Positions 58,070-64,000 of a stretch of DNA of 64,000 bases are shown here, in pieces. How positions within the stretch are numbered: position 1 is the stretch's first letter; the number at the start of each line of letters is the position of its first letter. Both the position numbers and the translations under genes were made by a program. The notes under the pieces were generated by a model. That model worked only from the letters and a program-made list of their open reading frames with translations. It searched no databases and was not told where the DNA came from. This DNA comes from Varroa destructor (taxonomy: Eukaryota; Arthropoda; Arachnida; Mesostigmata; Varroidae), in the NCBI RefSeq assembly GCF_002443255.2, contig NW_019211457.1:12211194-12275193 (forward strand), written 5' to 3'.

Positions 58070-59806
58070 TAACGGCAGGTCTTGGCGGCGACAACTAGGC
58101 AAATAACAATAACTAACAGTGATGGCGGCTGATTGCAGTGCTAGTCACATATGAAGATGCTGTGAAAATCTTTTGTTTTAGCTATCGCCAAGGTCAAAAC
58201 AACTGAACAGAGCCATAACAAATCCAACTTTGCTGAAATGATCTATAAATTCTAAGCATCGGAACGGAAAGCGGGCCCTGTGGCACTAACGGTGGATGCG
58301 CAATGTAATGTTCCCAAACGGATGAAGCTTTAAAATTAAGGAGATCTGAATCAGTGCGTATGTGTTTCCTTATTTCCTTATTAAGCACGATCACTTCTTA
58401 GCTATTTTTCATAAAATCTCTCTAGTATCTAATTGCGAACACGCGTCAGAATGAACTTGGCTTTTACTAGAGTGAGAAATCTATGTTTAATGTATAGATC
58501 ACCGCCGCTAGAGGCTTTACTGGTGTTGTCCCTTCAATGCAGCCATTTTGCAAGCTTCGACAGCGCGCGAGCTCCGAGATGAACAAAGTGAAGGCCGATA
58601 AGCCGGTTATAACTCAACGATTATTAGAACGTTGCTTGCACAGAATAGCTACATCATGCTAAATATTTCACTATGGGCTTAAGCCTGAAACGGTTTACAT
58701 ATCTAGCTCAGTCGGGAACTTCCGTGTTCTGGCTTTTAACTCGATAATAATCCTGCTGGCCTATTAACGAATCAATTATTAACGTGCCTGTCTCTAAATC
58801 CTTGAGTCAATTTCCGTTGCCAAGCTTAGTCGTTGTCTAATGTTTCCTCTGAGGCGACGACGAATAATATACTGACTACATTTACCATTGGTCATACGTA
58901 TGACTTCAATTCAGAACAATAGACTTCAAATCCGATAAAAGAAATTGTTCGAAATCAGCCAGCTCTCTATGTGTGTGTGTGTATAGGGTAGCTGTGGAGC
59001 TACGTCTGTTCTATCAAAACGCTTGAAACATCTAGATTTATTTTAAGCTAACCGTTGTAATAAACGCGAATCTGACCTCGCCATATTCAGGCCTTCTCTG
59101 CGCCCAGGCAGGATACATTCTAGGCGGGCAGGCAGTAAGATGGCCGACAGCCAAACAGCCTCGATATCGAACGAAACGTATCGTTGTGACCTTAAAATGG
59201 GGACTTCAAGAAAGGTGGAGTGCTCACACTATGAAAATTGTCACTAAATCACACAATCATACTATACCACATTGCTTATTTTTCCTTTGCCACATCGCGC
59301 ATCATACATGACGAAATGATTTAATAACGCTCAACGCTGCCATCTGCTCAATGTGACAGATGTTCCGAAAACACACATCTACACCATAATGATGTTAGCA
59401 ATATAAGCTACACGCGTTAACGCTAAGTTCTGTTAGGCAGGTGCCCTTTGCCTAACTTCCTAGTTTGGACCAATCAACACTGATTCCTAAGAAGCTGTTT
59501 ACGACAGGAGTAGAATAGGCGCATTTGTCTGACACGGCATACTTTAGAACTGATGTTCAATTTTTACTTGAGTTCCGCCTTATGAATTGATTTTTGTTAG
59601 CTTGAGTAAAATGTCTAGCGATATTTAACCGACATTTTAATATTTTTTTAATATATTGTCGGTGAATTTTAAAACAGCATACACAAGGAGCTCGTGGTAA
59701 TTCATGCCAGAGACACTATATATTCATACTTTTATTCTTTCAGTAAATTTCTAATGAACAATCGTTGTATGGCGCAATTTTTGCGGAAACCCATTGACAA
59801 TGTTTG

Positions 59807-60013
59807 CAGTTGGTGGCTTCTGACCAGTTGGCTACTTGCCAAGTCTATTCTACAGAATTAGTAATTTACAATGTATTCATTACTATTCCTCGATCTGTGT
59901 CGCCCACAACCATACTTAGTGGCGCCAATTCTGAAACAGGAATGTCATATATAACTGAAGATTGTGTTGGGTGGGCCGTCGTCTGGACTGAACTGCCAGC
60001 TGAGGTTCAGTAA
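59807..60013 (+). CDS. Open frame, possible terminal exon
   Basis: After an acceptor-like tgtttgcag the frame reads LVASDQLATCQVYS and later SGANSETGMSYITEDCVGW to a TAA. Composition looks protein-like, but no partner exon or family was found. Confidence 0.2.
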   Translation, partial: QLVASDQLATCQVYSTELVIYNVFITIPRSVSPTTILSGANSETGMSYITEDCVGWAVVWTELPAEVQ

Positions 60014-60099
60014 TAGTTTCTTAGGAAAATAATCATCGTGCTCATAGTCTGAGCTTTCACATTTACGTCTTAGCCTCATAAGGAGAACACACTCATTAT

Positions 60100-60138
60100 G
60101 GGATACGGTTTGGGATACGGGAACCGTATGGGATACGG
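60100..60138 (+). repeat. Short tandem repeat of GGGATACGG
   Basis: Three copies of GGGATACGG start at 60100, 60112 and 60130, with a partial inverted copy (CCGTAT) between the second and third. Confidence 0.75.
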
Positions 60139-61663
60139 TTTTTAATTTAACATATTTAGCTTTTTATTTGTTGATTAAAACAAACTCCTCGGCGCAGTGT
60201 GTCGAGACTAAGTTCATAAATATCAATGTGACTAAATGCATAGTAAAAGCATGTATCATCGGCCAATAGATTTCTGGCTAGTTGTCTGAGCATTGCTTAC
60301 GTTGATGATTCAAATAATAATAAATGATAAGTTTTAATTATCATCTGCCACATCTTTATAGGTGTGCACATTGACCCATCTCTAGCAGTACTATTTTTAA
60401 AAGTGGGTTTCTTTTCTGTCTCTTGAGAAAGAATTGGTCGATTTCTGTTGAGGTGCTTTTAACCCATTACTAAAGTCCACCCACAGGCTGCGAGCCTGTG
60501 ACATAAAGCAACCGAGAGAAATCTAAAGTGATAATCGTAATTCTATGATAGTAACGCTTCTACTCGATCCGCACATCACGGGATATCGATGAACAACAAC
60601 TGCTGAGCCAAAATACTCTTTAGAAACAACAGCACCGCCAACAACCGTCACAAAACGAACGTCCATCTCGATATCTTATTAGAGTGCTCAATGTACATGT
60701 ACCGACAACGCGGGAAATGCGAATAATGTACAGATAAATTAATGGCATCAAAATTGAGCATGCACACTAACGCCAAGCATCGCAACTTACCTATAGGCAT
60801 CGTTTTTTAGAAGCTTTTTGCGGGTAAAGTTTATGGCGCGGCGCTCTTTTACAAATATATTCAGTACAGCAGTGACTATGTTTAAGGAGAAGTATTCTTG
60901 ACTGGTACTTACATATCATCAACCAAGGGACATATCAAGTCAACTTTTTGTTCTGACATCCCTGCATAACCCTTTGCAGCTGTGTGTTCTTTTTTACTCA
61001 TTCGTTGGCCTTTTTTCTGGGTCTTCGTTATATTTGATCGTCATTCACGCTTACTAATTCTACATTACAGGTCTTATATTTCTTTAACGGCTGACCCTAC
61101 TAGGATGAAGGACTTGTAAATAGTTTAAAAACAATGTTTTTAATAATTCACTTCATCAATCAGCTGTGCACATATAAACGGCCTGGCCTATCAATAACTG
61201 ATTATAAACGCTATAAGCTAAACGAAATGGTGGTAGGAAACTGCCGAACTCCTTCGGCTTTAACACGGTCAGGCCACAGCCGGGTCACCAGTCGAATCGC
61301 TACTACCATCATTCATATATGCGTACACAGACACACACATGGAGACGCAACAACCCAGCAAATCGACGGGCGGATTTAAGTGCAGGCACGCGCGCAGTCG
61401 TATAGTTAAAATGGCCGACAGACACACGACAATAGAGGGCTGACGATAATGGTGATAATGATATTCGGTTCAAAGATACAGAAAGAGACGGGGGGACACG
61501 CACATAAATAGGAGAACTCCTAGACCGCGTGGCGACGGTGACGCAAGCTGCCAGATTTCTAAACGTGCTAACAACAGACTAAAGCTACTGCTACCATGAT
61601 AACTTGGGGAGTTTACGTGCGGTTAACTATTGTGGATTTTCCATTGGGGGCCGACGTGATTGC

Positions 61664-61849
61664 TCACGATGATGTTGCCCTTTCGGCGGTTCGCTGATTT
61701 ACCAACGATCGGTCGTTGTAAATCTGAGAAACCTGTAGCCGAATGTTGCTCGTATGCCGGCCGGCCACAGTTGGCGTCCCGCGCACAACCCAGTCAATAA
61801 AACATGGCCTCTTTTTTTCTCCCTCCACGATTACATCAGATTGACTCAT
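61664..61849 (-). CDS. Small ORF, possible first coding exon
   Basis: From ATG at 61849: MSQSDVIVEGEKKRPCFIDW, then TPTVAGRHTSNIRLQ, about 61 codons, with an in-frame stop upstream of the ATG. Two possible phase-0 donors lie inside (CAG-GTTTCT and TTG-GTAAAT). It sits in a GC-rich patch suited to a gene start. No homology recognised; it could belong to a minus-strand gene running to lower coordinates. Confidence 0.25.
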   Translation of the reverse strand: MSQSDVIVEGEKKRPCFIDWVVRGTPTVAGRHTSNIRLQVSQIYNDRSLVNQRTAERATSS

Positions 61850-62988
61850 AGATCCTCCAGTGCTACTCGTAGCCACACTTTCTCACCGCAAACTCAGATA
61901 TGTTCAGCTGCGAGTAACTGTTACTGCTTATTTGGTCGTCATCGACCTGCACATGCAGCTTTGCTCCGAATCTGCGAGACCGATGAACGTTCGATAAGCC
62001 ACGGGTTGTTAGGAACTTCGATTGCTTTGTTTATTTCTGTCATTATTGAAGTGCGCCTCATACGTCAGCAGAAAATATCGAACAGCTGAGCCTGCCGACT
62101 AACGGCTGCCTCCAACATCAAAACAACGCGCACACGAATGGTGTCAGCTTGTCCTGTCCGCATCTCCTCACAGTCTTACTTGGTGAAACTGTCTCAAATT
62201 TCGTTACTGCTGCTGGTGCCAAGGGCAGCGCGGGACCACAAAGGGCCACAAACAGAATGATTGAAGGGGCAGATGAAAGGGCAACAGAATGATTAAGGCC
62301 AAATAAATCGTATGCTTTAATATGAATAAAAGATCTAAAGGAAGCGAGGCAAATAGCCCACTGAAGCGATGTGCTGCTAGATATTCTTGGCACAAGAATG
62401 TTAAATAAATCTCAGGTCTGTCGCCGTCGCTGTCAAATTAAGTAGTCCGACCTCCGTCCGTTCTGTCGTGTTGCGCATTCTGTTTACTCGTAGAACATTC
62501 GCAACAAAAAGATGAAGAAAATGGGGATAAGGTCACATGGAAAAGGATAACGCTTGAATGTACTAAACAAAGAACATAGAAAAACGATTATCAAGCGTGT
62601 GAGCTCCCGTTCGTAAGAGGGGGTCATGTCTGAGCAAACACAAAGAATAGCAATGACATCCGCCCTCTATTGACACTTGTATACATTTCAGTACAAACAG
62701 TCACAGCAAATGAATATGCCTCACTGTTGTACGACTATGTATAAGTCGTTCTAATATATCTAGAGCAATTGTCTATATGCGAGACTTAAATGACATGGTT
62801 GCCCTGATCTTTCTGTTTTCGAATAAAAATTTCGATACAGGCTATACAAAATACGAAAAACATTTGTACATAGTGCTGGATTCGTAAGCTTAACGTATCG
62901 TATTAACTAAGTCCTTACCTTTCGGCTGCTGTGGATGCGATTTTTGAAATAAGACAGTGCACGTGGTGCTTAACCTTACTATTCGACC

Positions 62989-63204
62989 TTGGGGATAAAA
63001 CGACGGTTCGGTATCAGACATAAGGGAATTTATATACTCTCTATATGCATGATGTTGTTGGGAATATATTGGACTAAGGCATCAAGTTCTCCGTTGGTTA
63101 AACTGCGTGTCGTTACCTCTAAAGAAGTTTTGATGACCCGATTGGAACAACGCACTGCTGAAACCAAGCAATATGGCTGGCACATCTATAAAATTTCAAA
63201 ATAA
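62989..63204 (+). CDS. Small ORF with N-terminal hydrophobic segment
   Basis: The first ATG is near 63049; from it the frame reads MMLLGIYWTKASSSPLVKLR to a TAA, with ILSIC before it in the same frame. It could be a small secreted or membrane-anchored peptide, or chance. Confidence 0.18.
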   Translation: MGIKRRFGIRHKGIYILSICMMLLGIYWTKASSSPLVKLRVVTSKEVLMTRLEQRTAETKQYGWHIYKISK

Positions 63205-63490
63205 AACGATCATAATTAGTCATGGATAGTTGTTTACATTAGAGCCACGGTAACCATGCGAATTAAGCACACTTCATTGACATAAGATAACACTTTTTAT
63301 CAAAACTTTACGCAGATCTAGAAAATAAGCGAATAATAGTCTTTGATCTAGCCAGCTTGAGTGAAAATGCCTATAAAGCATCCTCTTCCTCAACAACAGT
63401 TACGAACCTTCTTCTTTTAAAGATAACGAGTATTTTCACTTTCGATTTGCTGTCTCGATTCCTTTGCACAAGATCACCGTAAGCTCGTAT

Positions 63491-63510
63491 CCCCCCCGCC
63501 CGCCCCCGCC
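63491..63510 (-). other. C-rich tract (minus-strand G-quadruplex potential)
   Basis: C runs of 7, 3, 5 and 2 separated by single G, followed by a short CA repeat. On the minus strand it can form a quadruplex. Confidence 0.5.
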
Positions 63511-64000
63511 ACACACACCTGGTCGTAACATTTGCCTTTTTAGGCCATAGTATAGCACAGTAAGCGTCCTAAACAGATACGACGATAATAAAGCAACGCA
63601 TTGCCTCCAGTTTTATGATAAAAAGTCTTCAGTAAACACACTAGTAGTGTTTTTATAAAGACAAAAACTATTCTCGATGGTCGTCTTAAGCAAATTTTTC
63701 TTTGGGTCGCAGAAGCCCACCACCATCTCGTTATTATTGTTTTAGACCAATATAAAAGGACCCATCATAAGTATAGTATATAATATTGGAAACCGCTGAA
63801 GAAGGGATCTTTGTTGATCGAGCTCGCTATAAGCCCCCTATCATCGTTAGTATAACTAGGCAGCTTTTTTTATTATTGCTGAAGTAGAAGGATATTTATT
63901 TTCATCGTGAAACGTTAATTTTATTGCGCTTATAGTGCGATTATTTCTGCTGATCAAACAAAAGTAAAATCTTTTTTCGATTAATCCGTAACGCCAGTCC

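Larger units (their letters stand above)
51236..61663. other. Mostly AT-rich DNA without confident genes
   Basis: Holds the G-quadruplex at 54.6 kb, a GC-rich patch at 57.1-57.5 kb, an AGC repeat and the low-confidence ORF at 59.8 kb. The upstream exons of the Ser-rich minus-strand gene should lie here if that gene is real. Confidence 0.5.
61877..64000. other. GC-rich patch, then AT-rich DNA to the window end
   Basis: Bases 61877-62400 are GC-richer, with ORFs on both strands and no recognised motif. The rest is AT-rich with the C-rich tract at 63491. Confidence 0.5.

Noticed and set aside
1..64000. CRISPR arrays, insertion sequences, operons, riboswitches, rRNA genes
   Set aside because: None seen; the intron structure and repeats are those of an animal nuclear genome.

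Overview
This is a eukaryotic, AT-rich, intron-rich window with abundant (TA)n, (CA)n and (TG)n microsatellites and one 100-base assembly gap. A Rebers-Riddiford cuticle protein of the type common in ticks and mites points to an arthropod, most likely a chelicerate such as a parasitiform mite. That placement is an inference from one protein family. Nothing prokaryotic, viral or CRISPR-like is visible.

Layout. Bases 1-16,400 hold no exon I can support: AT-rich DNA, a GC-rich island with G-quadruplex motifs near 2.4-3.5 kb, a second GC-rich patch near 13.2-13.9 kb, and microsatellites. From 16.9 to 26.0 kb on the plus strand lies an 11-exon cuticle protein gene, whose short signal-peptide exon lies upstream and is not certain. 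It encodes a chitin-binding domain followed by a long Pro/Gln/Ala/Tyr-rich tail, and two of its introns use GC-AG rather than GT-AG boundaries. Near 29.7-29.9 kb is a decayed Penelope-like reverse transcriptase fragment. From 31.6 to 36.0 kb on the plus strand is a complete 11-exon RCC1-family gene (534 codons) with an N-terminal AT-hook.

From 36 to 41 kb there are two tRNA-like (SINE-head) sequences and no gene. At 41.2-42.0 kb on the minus strand is an intronless BTB-domain ORF with a hydrophobic C-terminal tail. From 46 to 51.2 kb on the minus strand I can link four or five exons of an unrecognised Ser/Gln/Asn-rich protein by splice sites and matching phases. Close to it, and overlapping its candidate last exon in another frame, are two exons of a small transmembrane protein. 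From 51.3 kb to the end I see only low-confidence ORFs, simple repeats and a strong G-quadruplex motif.

The genes do not form an operon or pathway: a structural cuticle gene, a chromatin/Ran-type gene and a BTB adaptor-like gene are simply neighbours. The most interesting points are the RCC1 homologue, in which the residues aligned with the three key catalytic residues of human RCC1 all differ while an AT-hook has been added, and the cuticle gene with two GC-AG introns and frame-neutral tail exons.
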